Positions 21,301 through 32,393 are shown, counted from the first letter of the stretch. The stretch is DNA of 64,000 bases from Echria macrotheca (GCA_030411725.1 MU839828.1:1054001-1118000), one strand, 5' to 3'. Numbers and translations are program-made. Notes: generated by a model from the letters alone, not told the origin.

Positions 21301-22308
21301 GTTAGCCTAGTTTGCTGTTAATGAAACAAGTTCGACTTCACTCACCTGATCAGGGAACCGTCCTCTGTAGATGCCGTCGTGTAGTAAGTTTTCCTTCTCC
21401 TGGTACGGCTCCATGAGACCTTCTAACTCGCCATCGCCGGCCCCATCCTCCACACGCTCCGCGCCCACTGACTTAAACTGAAGAACTTGCACCTTGACAT
21501 CCTGATCGAGATCATACTGAGATATGGCATGAGTCTCTGCTCTTTCCGGTGTTTTCAAATGCCGATCCTGCAAATAGAGCTGGATTGTCTCCATCAACGC
21601 GTCGTCGAACTGTGTGTATTGCGTATCCGCTTTGCTTATCTCCAATTCGTAGGACCCTGTTATAGTTGCAGTAGTCTTGATCTGTTCCTTTTGTATGGTT
21701 GCCGTGGTATCGTCGGGCCGCTTGTTCATGTTGCCCGTTGAGCTTCTTGCTGGAATGTTCGAAGAACCATTTTTTCCGCCAAGTCTCCAGCTCTTAACCC
21801 ACTTCAATCCCTTCTCGTATTCATCCGACATCCGCCAGTCCAGCAGACTGGCTGTGACATCCTTTAGCTCAGGTGTCTGCCTGTCCTCCATCTCTTTGCG
21901 GATTAAGTCGATGCGCAGGCGCTCTTCTTGTAGGCCGAGGGCGGCGACGTAGCTGATGAACTGCATCTGTTTGCGATCTTCACCCGGGTCACCCCTGTCA
22001 TTACCGGGGTCATCCTTAATCCAGGGTATAGGTGGGTAGTCCTTTTTGTCCAACGCCAGCACGAGTTTCCAAAAGTCGTGGTCCTTGATGAGGCCAGCTC
22101 GCTTGCCGATAGGGACACAGCCAAAAAAGTGGCATTGGAGGTTTTCTAGCGATGTAATTTCGTGCTGATCGCTGGATGACAGACACTCCTTGCGATCAAA
22201 CGTCGCCTCGGGAATTATCTGCCGTTCTACCCTGCTGCTTGGATGGCTTGGGGTGCCGTGTCCATGATCGCGAGGGTTTGCTTGGGCGTTGAGAACAGTT
22301 GAAGCCAT
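18357..22308 (-). CDS. CorA-like Mg2+ transporter domain protein
   Basis: Eight exons on the minus strand (22308-21346, 21291-21148, 21085-20929, 20858-19633, 19579-19190, 19132-19001, 18947-18773, 18697-18357) with 53-75 bp GT-AG introns give 1175 aa. The C-terminus carries the CorA hallmark: a hydrophobic helix across the exon 6/7 junction ending MSSLFGMNN, with GMN at about 1015-1017, then a second helix (VSTVTVVAVLIIAF). The long cytosolic part has features common in fungal CorA-like proteins: HLPYNNMDWV, DEYWKGQVHGSG, MPYLHWDTDR and the coiled-coil-like TLKQQQASIVQAYQAMK. CorA proteins are pentameric divalent-cation channels. These large fungal versions are a separate, mostly uncharacterised lineage often expanded in plant pathogens, so transport of Mg2+ is family knowledge and not proven. 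The charged N-terminal 320 residues are of unknown function. All exon phases fit. Confidence 0.82.
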
Positions 22309-23179
22309 CTTAACTTTGCAGCAAAAAGCTACTTTAGGGGTATAGTTCGCTGGGGAACGCGGGTGCGGTATTAGACACTGGATCTTGTCGAAGTTCGCGA
22401 GAAGACAGAAACGCCAAAACCAGTGCCAAGACCGTGGATGTCGCGCATTTTATCTGCGACAGGTCATGCACGTCCATTTGCTTGTGTGGGTGGGCTGGTT
22501 TCCCATTGGATGCAATGCTTCACAGGGTGGTGTCCCCGGACCGATTTTGGATGCTCGCATTCAGCTGTGCTGCAGTGACTCTGGATGTGGCTTTCGATTG
22601 CATGCTAATATTGAACTGAGGACGCAAGGCTACCAATTACGCTGTCAGGAACACAATGTTGCGAAGGGGGCTGGCTGTTTCAAGAAATCACGTAATAGTT
22701 TGACAAGGACTTCAGTTTCTGAAGTAGAAAATCTGTTGTCTCAAGCTGACAACGCTTTTTGCCGTGCTCTCCTCCATTCGGCTGCAAGTAGGATGTTGTG
22801 GGTTGAGCAAAGCCCTCAGCCAGCAACAGCAGCAGATCTTGAATTGGGCCACAGGACCATACAGCGAGTTTACAGTGCACCCGCCCAGAATCATTTTTTC
22901 ACAATAACGAAGAAAGCGCATGCGCAAACTTGGCTCCACTGCATCGACCGGATTCGCATTGTCTCCCAAAGCGACTTTCCTCACCCGATGAGTATTATCT
23001 CGAGACCAGGGAGCTGAGCCATCGACTCAACGGCCGCGGTGCGTCCTGTGCAATCGCAGGGTGTTTTTCTTTCTTTAGTTTTGATGCTAAGGCTTGAAGC
23101 AAGCAGCAATGCCTACCTAGGTAAGGATTTCCAGTATTCCTCCGCATTCATCACGTTAGAGATGCGCCGCCAGCTTGCC
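22309..23179. other. Intergenic, open frame of doubtful value
   Basis: This is the promoter side of the CorA-like gene and the 3' flank of the HET gene. A 210-codon plus-strand frame at 22385-23017 has no recognisable domain and a translation rich in His, Cys and Gln without pattern, so I do not call it a gene. A CCTACCTAGGTAAGG motif lies at 23111-23125. Confidence 0.4.
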
Positions 23180-25141
23180 CTATGAAAGTTCAAGCACATT
23201 TGCCTCCTCTTCGCTCCACCAAATATGTTCTCCGTGCATCCAGGCCTCCAGATATGACTGCCCAATGACGTGGAACTGCCCCCTCTCGCTGGACTCGCGG
23301 AGGATAATAGGCGTCCTCGAACCGTGAATAATGCACACGAGATCGCCAGCTCGGGTTAGGGGTGGTGACAGCCCAAGCAGTCTTTTTCGCTCAGTAATGT
23401 ATAATGCGCGGATTGAGGTTCGGTTTGTTTTGCTCGTAAACCGTCTCAGTAGAGCTTCGCTTGGCTTCCCCAGCTTTTCGGACTCGCGCAACTCGTCACC
23501 GTACCCGTGCTGTCCGGATCCATGCATCTTTGAAACATCGAGAGCCGACTCAAGCTGCTCGTCCCACTTGCCGTCGGCATCGTCGAGCTGCCGATCATAG
23601 CAAAGTAAAACTTTGACAATTCGATGATACAGCGCAACTTGAGACGCGGCTGGGGCCGAGCTGTGTCCTTCTTCATCTTCCCATATTATATGCGAGGCCA
23701 TCTCCAGGATCCGGGGCAGATCGAGACATTTCATCAAGGCGAATAAACCCCCGGTTCGCGGAAACTCATGCCTTGTGGATGTACAGCGCACCACATCGAT
23801 TATATTGCCACGCACACGCAGCGTAGGGCCTCGTTGGTCCAAAGGGGGGTTGTATGTGTAGCTGCCGCTCGCGCAGAAACTCAAATCGGCGCTCCTATGC
23901 AACCCGCTCATCGTGCTTGGACTGCGCCAGTCGATAGCCCACGAAGGTACCCGCGAAATTCCGCCGTCATGACCGATGTTGGGATACCGAGTGTAAGCAA
24001 ATATGTCTAAAGACCGACTGGCTGCCGCAAGGGTAGCCGAGGTCTTGATGAAGACGGCATCGACATCAAGGGCATAGTCGGCATCGAGAATCCGTGGCTG
24101 AGATTGGAGGGATAGATATGCGTATACGCGGTCCCGCGGATCCGTGCAATCCATGGTTGGACCTAGACGTCCAAGCAGATAAAGGAAGTCACCCCGTCGG
24201 GTCTGCGCGGCTTTGCTAGTCCAGGTCTCCCTGCAGTATTGGATGTGGCGAATGGCAGAAGCAGCTGCTGTCTTTAGCACAGGCGCTCCCGATAATGTGT
24301 TTTGTGCTCTTTTGGTAGCGGCTGCGAGACCGATGACTGCTAAATCCAACGATTCCCATCGATAGACATTGTCAGAGATACGGACCGTACATTCTCCTGC
24401 CACGGCGACTTCCTGTACTACCCAGGCTCGAGTAAACCGGGTTGAATATTAGATAGCGCACAAAGGTAGTGGCGAGCGAAATGCTTACCAGGCGCGGTTC
24501 ATCAAGCTGAGGAGTTCGGGTTCAGCTCGACCTTTGTCGAGTCCTGAAGCGAGTAAAGATCAGCCTCCATGCTAGGTACCTAGGTAGGGAGGGTGCCCTA
24601 CTGCACACTACTCACCGATCCGAGCCTCAATCACCTCAACAACCCTTGGTAGGGCCAAATGAACTGGGTGATCTCTCGTGAAGCCTAACATGTCAATGTC
24701 CTGAAGCAGCTCGAGTGCTGCAGCTTCAAGAGGACTCTGTTCCCCAAGCCAGACTAACGTCCTACAGCTCTTACTGTAGATCGCTGCCATCAACGCAACT
24801 TGACAGTTCCGCTCAGGTATATCGTCTTGGTTGATGCATATTTGGTCGGCCCAGTAAGTCGATGCTTGGTCCTTTGTAGCTTCATTTGCCTTGAGGTGCT
24901 TCAAAAAGCTCTTCAAATTTAGCGTGATCATCAGCGTCTGGTCCCCAATTTTGATGGGCACTTTGTCGCTCAGATCACCCCATGTATATGAGAGCGCTTC
25001 AAAGCTGCCGGTCTCGCTCAACTGCGCCTCAGAAAGCTGGATAGTGAGCAGAGAGTTGTCGGGCGTCGAGGATGGATCAAATGTAATCAGCCGAATGCTT
25101 GAATCGCTTTTCAGTGGCGAGTACTTGTATTGGCTCATCAT
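23180..25141 (-). CDS. HET domain protein, possibly splice-damaged
   Basis: A heterokaryon-incompatibility (HET) protein. From the Met at 25141 the motifs are FEALSYTWGD (47-56), YWADQICINQDD (96-107), NCQVALMAAIYSKS (112-125) and VWLGE (130-134), then WVVQEVAVAGEC and DPRDRVYAYLSL. HET domains trigger cell death after non-self fusion; they are TIR-related. Exon 1 is 25141-24616 and exon 2 is 24543-24489, joined by a normal 72-bp intron. The next junction is the oddity. The reading frame FTRAWVVQEV requires exon 3 to begin at 24437, but the intron would then end in CG, and no AG precedes it. The nearest AG (ending 24430) shifts frame and soon reaches a stop. With the non-AG junction the product is 612 aa. 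It may be a fresh pseudogene. A MITE sits 204 bp upstream of the start. Confidence 0.7.
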
Positions 25142-25345
25142 ATTGAGTAGCGGTGTGTCAAAGTTGAGCGTCTGTCGGAGCTTTGAGAATATGTCAGGGT
25201 GGTTGGTGTTGGGTTTGGGGTTGCGGGGTTTGGGAGCGACAGTGTTTTCGGTCAGGTGCACAGTACGGATACGGAACCACAGCACCTGACCCGTCTCCTG
25301 TAGATACGCAGCTCGGAGAATGTTTGTGTTGTTGTCGCAATTCAA

Positions 25346-25765
25346 GGGATCTGATAGGGGTGCACCCCCCTTTTGCTACGGGTGCATCCCCTAAAGATAA
25401 ACTTTTACGCGTAAATCCTTAGATACAAGCGTTTCGGCATATTAGCAATAGCAAAAGAGCCATTAATAAGGGCGTTACGATCTATCAACTACGTCTTTAA
25501 ACCTCCACTTACCGGAAAACAAAATATAAAAGGTCTTAACTTAATATATATCCGGGGATTTAACGAGTAACCTAATAACCTTATACTTTCACTTTTATTA
25601 GCCTTTACAAGTTTAATACCCCTTATATATAGTAAATAGGCCTTCGATAAATATATATACGGCTTTTAGAAAAGCATTAACAGTAAATTAGAGCGTATAT
25701 GCGTAAAATACTATGGTGGGGGGATGCACCCGTAGCAAAAGGGGGGTGCACCCCTATCAGATGCC
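25346..25765. mobile_element. Mutator-like MITE with 8-bp TSD
   Basis: A 420-bp element flanked by the perfect 8-bp direct repeat CAATTCAA (25338-25345 and 25766-25773). Its ends are inverted repeats of about 46 bp with one mismatch, beginning GGGATCTGATAGGGG and running through a GC-rich CTTTTGCTACGGGTGCA core. The interior is AT-rich and non-coding. An 8-bp TSD with long TIRs fits a non-autonomous Mutator-like element (inference). The terminus resembles that of the element at 42809 (GAGATTTGATAGG). It lies just upstream of the HET gene. Confidence 0.85.
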
Positions 25766-25773
25766 CAATTCAA

Positions 25774-26666
25774 TACAACCTTCCCAATTTCGAACCTTGC
25801 CCGAGAACCTAGGTAACTCCACCCTCATCAGGCCTCAAAAGCGTGCCAATCCCTCAAATACCCCTTGAGCCCCTCAACGTCACCAAGACACCGATCGCGC
25901 TGTGGCAAGGCGGCGCAGGACCGCAGCTTGGCGGCGCGAGAAAATTCGCAGGTGTTATGGGGAGGGGATGGGGAGGGGCGTATGATAGCGATGAGGACTA
26001 CGACAGCAATTCGCAGGACGAAGACAGCGAAGATGACCTTTCGGAGCGGTTGCCTGCGATGACAGTGGGGAGACTGGGACGGGGGGGGCTGTTTTACGGG
26101 AGGTGTGTTAAATAGAGGTCACTCGATAGCAGTGGGAGGGGTGACTTAGCTGGTTTTGGTCGCGCTCACTCTCTCAAACTGAGACCTGAACCGAAGCTAG
26201 GCTTCATAACCCAGATCGAAATCAGACTTTGCAAACCCAAACTCGAACTATTGTTGCTAAACCGGAACAGGAACTCGAACCCGGACCCGGACCCGACCCC
26301 GAACTGGTATAACGAAACCCAAATCGGAACAAAAACACGGACCCAAATGGGAGCCTGGACTGAAACTTCAAATTGCATGTAGATTTAAACTGTTTCTACT
26401 ATTAAATGCTCTTTGTATAATTGACAAAAACTTAGGTAGCCAGTTAAGGAAAGCAATTTGAGAGCGGTATATACATTTTTATCCACAAGTCGCGGCCGGT
26501 GCCGTGTTGGCACCTACCTATATAGCCCCCAGCTGGATTCTGAAGAGAAACCTTACAATTTTGACATCAAAGAGAATCTTTTTCCAAACGACCCAAGCTG
26601 CTAAGTTACGCTTCCAACTTCCCTATATTCCAACTTTCTTGCTCACGGTAAACGACGAGCGGTATT
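25774..26666. other. Intergenic with short open frame and skewed tract
   Basis: A plus-strand frame at 25843-26115 (90 codons) encodes a Gly-rich segment followed by an acidic DSDEDYDSNSQDEDSEDD tract. It might be the tail of a decayed gene, but no start context or domain supports it. At 26170-26365 there is a degenerate ACCCGAACC-type low-complexity tract. Nothing else is recognised. Confidence 0.35.
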
Positions 26667-29537
26667 TCAGTCTCCGAAATTGGTCTCTTGATGTTGCACA
26701 ACGGCCGAACCATGGTGGTAGCTCGACTGAGGCAATCGGGTTCTATCCGCCGAAGCCCCAAAGTTTTTAGTTTTGTTTTCTGACCCGCCACGCCCTAGTG
26801 GCGTCGTTACTGGAATTGAAGGCACCAGACGCATTCTATAGTCGTTGTAGTTTGGAGACGATAGGGTATCAAGCCGCCCGGGAAGAGTAGATATATCCGT
26901 CTGGTGCTGATCTTGCCAGTTGTCGTTTCCATCTTCAACCTCGTCATAGCGCTCGCCTTGATCATACGCAAACTTGGAGTCAGACTTGCCTATGGCGTAG
27001 AACCGAGCCCGATCGTACTCGCGCGTCAGAAGCTCGACTTGATCGAAGTGGCTTCTCCGTAGCTGAGGCTGGGCTTTTGGATTGCAGAGGACTTCGTAGC
27101 GTGCGAGAGACGTCGCGATCCGGAAGGCGTTCGCAATCTGTCTGCCGTTCCAGGGGGTGAGCTCCTTCTCCTTGCAGTGGGACAGGTAATGGTCTCGTGC
27201 GAACTCGATTACTTGGTCTTCCATGACAACCAGCTCATTTCCTTCCGTGAGCGAGTTTCTGATCTCCTCGTCCCTGATGAGCTTCTTGATGTTGAGCTGA
27301 AAGACCCGGATTGTTCGTTCGAGGTTCAAGGGCTGGTAGCAGATAATTGCGTGAGCCCGAGACTTTACCGCTTCGTCGAGGACGCCGGGACGGTTGGTGG
27401 TGAGAAATATGATGCCACTGAAGTTCTCGAGGACGTGGAGAAAAACAGTTACCATGATATTTGCGTTCATATCATGGGCTGATCTGTGGGATAGATAGAC
27501 ATCGACCTCGTCGAGAAGGATAACGGCGCCCCAGGCCTCTGCCCTTCCGAAGAGCCACCGGAACTTCTCACCCATGACGTCAACATCTTCAAGTCCAATC
27601 GATAACAGCGGACGCTGCGTGACCTGGGCTGTGGCCTGCGCCGTAGCGGTTTTACCCACGCCCGGCGGCCCTTGGATTAGAATGACTAACCCCTGGGCCT
27701 TGCTGCCCCGGTAGTTCTCAAGTTCGGGATGAGCATTTGCCAATGCTTTGTCCTTGAAGTGTGAGTCCACCAGACTCTGGATCATCTTTTTGTGGAAGTT
27801 TCCGATCTCGAGCTCATCGAGAGCAGACGGGTTATAATTGATCTCTGTGATTCCGTTCACATTCAGTAGGTCGTAAGATCGGACGCCGAGCCTAAACCCA
27901 TAGACTCGGAGTGGCAGCAAAACAAGATCCTTGTCGGTGAGCTGCACCTTGCCGAGGTCTCTGTCTGCTGTGGCAACGAACCGATCCTCAGCTCGAAAGG
28001 TAGAGCGCTCGAACCGCTCGATGTCGTCGTTTCCCACCACCAGCTCGTAATGCGACTCTGCAACTATCCGTGGACTCTTGGTATTCTCGTTCCAGCACAC
28101 AACTCTGTACAGCTCCACAGTTGTGGAAGATCCCACGCTTTGGTCTTCTTCGGGATGATGCTTCAACCGCCATCGGAAGTTGTCGGCGATGGCTCCGCGG
28201 AAATCCACAATTACATCTCCTTCGTAGTCGTCCGTAGCCTCGGCCAGCTTCCCATTACCGTTGCGATCCCGCTTGCCCTTTGGATCAATAAGCAAGGTTT
28301 GTCCCTTGTACCAGACATGCCCTAGTTGAATAGAGCGAAGAAACCGCTCCCCTCGCTTCTTGAACTCGAGAACCCTCTGGTCAAATTCCGGGAGAAACCG
28401 CACTGGAAATACACAGAGATCTTTGATCTTTCTCCGGCCAGAAAATGGCGTTATAGGAAAGTCTCGCCAGACCGGGATCAGCTTTTCGCCGTCATTATCA
28501 AGGTAGTAACAGACAGCGATTGCCTGTCCTGGAATATTTTTCGTGGGTCGCTTTACGTCGATTTCATTGTACAGGAGATCGTACCGGACAGAGTGCACGT
28601 AAGGTTTGAAGTTGATCATACGCCACATCTCCTGTCGTCCAGGCAGGTCTAGCGACTCCTCGTCTTCGTTATCTGGCATGGCCTCCCACGAACACCAAAC
28701 GAGCTCCCCTGGTCGGAAGAGATACCATAGGTCGTCGAAGTCTACAGTGAGAGAGCCGTTGCTGAGACCTTCAAACTGTTGATACAAAGGGAGTAATGCC
28801 GTGTCGACAAAATCGATGTACGCGCGGATATCCTCGAGAACCGCGCGAGCTGATATTCCGGGTGATGCCTCCTCAGCTAAGCGATCTCCTGTCGCAGTCC
28901 GCTGGCTGTCGCTAACATGGAGTGACGCCAGTGTTGGCGCCAGCGTGGACAAAACGTCGAACATCTGCTTGACCTTCACCTGGTGGTGGATGAGATAGGC
29001 AAAGGGTCGGAAAAAGGTGTGAGATCTGGTAATATCCCACGAGTCTCCGCTGACAGTGTTGAGGAGGCGCAATATCGCGGCGGACTGAATGCGAATGCGA
29101 TGTATCCTTGGGCTTGCAACGCCGGTATCCATACAGCAGGAAAGCTGTTCGTAGCATTCTTCAGGGGGGCCACGCAGGCCACGCTTCACGGATTCGTCGT
29201 AGACACTGAGATGGAGGTTGGGGCCGGCCACCAGTGTTTCAATCGAGAACAAGACTGTGTCAGGACGCCGATTCTTGAACTCGTCCCAGTTGCATTGGCG
29301 GACTCCTGGATGTGGATTGATCACAACTGGCAGTGGGTCGCTGAATGTCGGGTCGGTGCCATTGCTGCCAGCATTTCTGTAAGTGTGCATCCGACTCAGG
29401 CAACCTTGCACAACCGCAACAAACTGCTGGAGCTCGTCTGGCATTTTATCAGTGACGGGACTGCCTTGCTGAAGTCCATTCGGGCTGTTTTGCTGATCCT
29501 TTGCCATAATGTGGATAGAACAGGTGTAAAGGCCCAA
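26667..29537 (-). CDS. AAA+ ATPase with fungal N-terminal region
   Basis: A 956-aa single-exon protein; Met11 (MAKDQQNS, 29507) is a likely alternative start. The AAA+ module is near residues 610-800: Walker A GPPGVGKTA (about 623), Walker B VILLDEVDVYL (about 671), sensor-1 IIFLTTNR and a helical lid with WNGRQIANAFRIA, the sensor-2 region. All catalytic motifs are present. The N-terminal 600 residues match the layout of large fungal AAA proteins with a DUF7025-type beta-rich region (LVWCSWEAMPDNEDEESL, HVWYKGQTLLID, VDFRGAIADNF). The C-terminal 100 residues are acidic and disordered. The family is nuclear or cytosolic by location of relatives, with unknown substrates; a role in remodelling protein complexes is inferred from the fold. 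It is commonly multi-copy in Pezizomycotina. Confidence 0.85.
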   Translation of the reverse strand: MGLYTCSIHIMAKDQQNSPNGLQQGSPVTDKMPDELQQFVAVVQGCLSRMHTYRNAGSNGTDPTFSDPLPVVINPHPGVRQCNWDEFKNRRPDTVLFSIETLVAGPNLHLSVYDESVKRGLRGPPEECYEQLSCCMDTGVASPRIHRIRIQSAAILRLLNTVSGDSWDITRSHTFFRPFAYLIHHQVKVKQMFDVLSTLAPTLASLHVSDSQRTATGDRLAEEASPGISARAVLEDIRAYIDFVDTALLPLYQQFEGLSNGSLTVDFDDLWYLFRPGELVWCSWEAMPDNEDEESLDLPGRQEMWRMINFKPYVHSVRYDLLYNEIDVKRPTKNIPGQAIAVCYYLDNDGEKLIPVWRDFPITPFSGRRKIKDLCVFPVRFLPEFDQRVLEFKKRGERFLRSIQLGHVWYKGQTLLIDPKGKRDRNGNGKLAEATDDYEGDVIVDFRGAIADNFRWRLKHHPEEDQSVGSSTTVELYRVVCWNENTKSPRIVAESHYELVVGNDDIERFERSTFRAEDRFVATADRDLGKVQLTDKDLVLLPLRVYGFRLGVRSYDLLNVNGITEINYNPSALDELEIGNFHKKMIQSLVDSHFKDKALANAHPELENYRGSKAQGLVILIQGPPGVGKTATAQATAQVTQRPLLSIGLEDVDVMGEKFRWLFGRAEAWGAVILLDEVDVYLSHRSAHDMNANIMVTVFLHVLENFSGIIFLTTNRPGVLDEAVKSRAHAIICYQPLNLERTIRVFQLNIKKLIRDEEIRNSLTEGNELVVMEDQVIEFARDHYLSHCKEKELTPWNGRQIANAFRIATSLARYEVLCNPKAQPQLRRSHFDQVELLTREYDRARFYAIGKSDSKFAYDQGERYDEVEDGNDNWQDQHQTDISTLPGRLDTLSSPNYNDYRMRLVPSIPVTTPLGRGGSENKTKNFGASADRTRLPQSSYHHGSAVVQHQETNFGD

Positions 29538-29944
29538 AGTGAAACGAATTTTTTGAGTAGAGAAGGACTGGTTCTACGATCGAAGCTCGTAAAACGACTG
29601 TTCAGATTAATCTATTCATGTTTGGTCTGAAATGAATGGGCGCGGCATCCGACTGTTCAAAACTGGGTGATTGTGGCGTGACACTTCAGCGCCAGACCAT
29701 AACCCAAATGTCATGATCCTCACAAGTAAAATTCATGATCATCACCAATAAAAATCATGAGGAGACATCGTCCATAACAGCAGACGTTCAGACCATACTT
29801 CTGTCTTCAACACACCGTAACGCAGTATGGTTAACCCTGGTTCCGGTGGGAGGTCATTAACAGACGAGGCATCCGGCCTGAGCCCTCGCCTCTACCTGCC
29901 TCCGGACTCCATCTAAACGGAAAGTTTGATGATTGGAACAAACT
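29538..29944. other. Divergent intergenic region
   Basis: Promoter region shared by the minus-strand AAA+ gene and the plus-strand STAND-like gene. The core CATGATC recurs (about 29712-29758) in a short array of TCATGATC-like words. No gene is seen. Confidence 0.4.
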
Positions 29945-31997
29945 ATGTCGGAATCTGAACAGCCAAACATGTCTTCCGCGATGCTCCGGAGGCTACGCGA
30001 CGATGCCTCGGTGGAGAACTATGAGAGGTGGTGCGCCACCGACGGAGCCAGACTCAACCGCTTGCTTGGGGTCAACCTTCCATATGACAAGCAACGGGCC
30101 ATGTTTACCCTCCCGAGATCGACAGAGTTACGAGATATTTTGGCCAACTCAACAGATCCAGACGTTACGCAGGAGATGAAAGACGGTGATTGCGATTGGG
30201 ACTCGGTTGTGAAGGCGCGAGACGCTTGTATTGCCGCAATGGATGAGGGAAAGAAGGAATACGAAGCAAAAGGAGATAAAAGTCCATTCAGGCGGCTTGC
30301 CAGGCGAGGTGGCGACACTTACGCAACCATGCTAATGCCGCTCCTCGAAATGATTCCAGACGAGATGGGCCTGAGATTCGTGAGGAGTGGGTTAGTGGCG
30401 ATCTTCAATGTCAGTTGGCTCCCGTCTCCGTTCGCTACGATGCAACCTAACGTGAGAAAAGATAGTGAAGCAACGAGCGGAAAACCGCGAGAAGATCCTG
30501 TCCACATTCGAAAACATCCCTCTTCTATTTTTCGAGGCTATCGAAGCCCGGAAAGCCTTCCCTTCGGATCTGAGTCTCGTAGCAGAGGTGCAAGCAATGT
30601 ACGAAGCACTCCTTCAGGATATACCCAAGTTGACAAATGCTTTGCTACGTAAGCATGGCGGATTGTGTGAGTTCGTCCCCTCGAGACTTGCGAGCCTGGT
30701 CTTAGATTAATCTCCTAAAGTCCACGCCAACGACGCTCAAGGGATTGATGATGTTACGCAACACCTGACCCATATCTCAAAGTCGCTTCACCTTCACATA
30801 GAGGCAGCACACCGGAGGGTCGATTCAGAAACGCACCATACTACCGAGACTATACGACAGACCACCAACGAAAATAAATACTGGATACACCAGCTGTGGA
30901 ATCAAAATGTCCACAATGCGGAGCTCCTGGAGGATCTCAAACAAGCGTTGAAGGAGAATTCGAAGCGGATTGTCGAGTTAGCAAACCCAGTGGTACTCTC
31001 GATAGTAAAGACCTCCATCTACAATATTTCCGTCGAAACCGAGTACATGAGAGGTAATAACTACCTAAACATCTCAATTGACCCTTTATCTTTTGATCGG
31101 CTAAGCTAATATTCTGAAGAAACCCAGCATTTGTCGTTTTCACCGCGTACTGAACCCACTCCAGGCACACCACAGGCACGCGCTACCGCCACCAAACTAT
31201 TTTGGCATCTCAACATCCCAGCCTTTGGAGCGATGGAAGATTTGGAGTGCGTTCTCCGCGACGGCAACCGTATCGAGAGAGGAGCTCTAGCACAGTCGAG
31301 ATGGCTCCTAAGTGACAGCAAATTCATCAGCTGGGTATCGCAACGCCAGAGCAACGTTCTGCTCGTCGAGGCTCACTGCTCTGGAGACGGATATGGGAAA
31401 TCATCCCCGCTGTCAGTCTGTTATGCCACCCTAGCCCTAGCCGTGGCTCAGATGGCCCAGACCGTTTCGCTGCATTATTTTTGCGGACAGCATATCTCCG
31501 TATCCGATCCTGTGTATGGACCTAGCGGGCTGATCCGCAGTCTCATTCTACAACTGCTAATCCAGTATCCTGGCAATTCCGAACTAGCGCCAAACCTGGA
31601 CTTCATCGATAACGACGCCAATTTTTTCCAGGAAATCTGTAGCCACGATATCCCAGCGCTGTGCGATCTCTTCCACCTCCTCATTCGCCAGATCGAACGA
31701 GAAGACACCACGATTTCCTGCATCATCGACAACATCTCCCTTCTAGAAGGCGTAAGCAACACGCAAGATGCTGTTCTAAAGAGTATGTTCAGGGCGTTGT
31801 TGGCCATCACGACTGACAGCAGTGTGCGCGCCAAGTTCAAGATGTTGATTGGGTGCGAGAATAGGAGCACTGTCGTGGTTGGTCTGATTCCCGAAACGAA
31901 ACAGATTACACTACGGACAGCTGCGGCTCGGAGTGATATGATGAGCCTGGCAAGTATACAGAGCGGGATTGCCGAAATATTACCACCTGGTACTTGA
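29945..31997 (+). CDS. STAND/NACHT-like NTPase lacking C-terminal repeats
   Basis: Four exons (29945-30409, 30462-30666, 30721-31053, 31120-31997; GT-AG introns of 52, 54 and 66 bp) give 626 aa with all phases consistent. Residues about 1-330 form an all-helical region of the kind found at the N-terminus of fungal NLR-like proteins (DUF7708-type: GLRFVRSGLVAIFN, KQRAENREKILSTFENIP, IDDVTQHLTHISKSLHLH, KYWIHQLW). Residues 395-545 resemble an NTPase core: WLLSDSKFISWV, a P-loop-like GDGYGKSS (423-430) preceded by VEAHCSG, and Walker B-like SCIIDNISLLEG (534-545). The P-loop is atypical because the first Gly is displaced. The protein stops at 626 without WD40, ANK or TPR sensor repeats. Known fungal NLR-like proteins sense ligands and trigger defence or death; a repeat-less form could be a truncated relic or a helper. 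Start at 29945 (MSESEQ). Confidence 0.75.
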
Positions 31998-32393
31998 GAG
32001 ATAATAGGTGAGAGGTGCCAGGATTGATTCCAGGCGCAATCCGTGGTCAAATGATTGGGTTCTAGAGTACGTATGGCTTTTAGAGGACTATAGACAAAGT
32101 TGGCTTTACGAGTTAGCGAGATGCTATATTGCGAACAGCCTAAAAATCCTCATTGGAATAACATGTAACCATTAAGGGAGTTTTGCAAAACTTGAAGTCA
32201 AGAAGCCATCCCGGAGGTTAATTATTGAGAGGGTTCGTCACGGGTCCTCCAGGACTCATTATCGGGTCGGCGAATAGTAGGCTACATGACCTTTTCGTGC
32301 AGTGGAGGGTGCCAAGCGGGTGCTCGGTAACTCTAGTTCTGCAAATGAGCCTTAAAGACCATCTCGTGGTGCTGGGCCCCATGCGGCACCATA

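Noticed and set aside
22385..23017. 210-codon open frame as a gene
   Set aside because: No domain, no composition typical of protein and no intron evidence; it lies between two well-supported genes as promoter and 3' flank.
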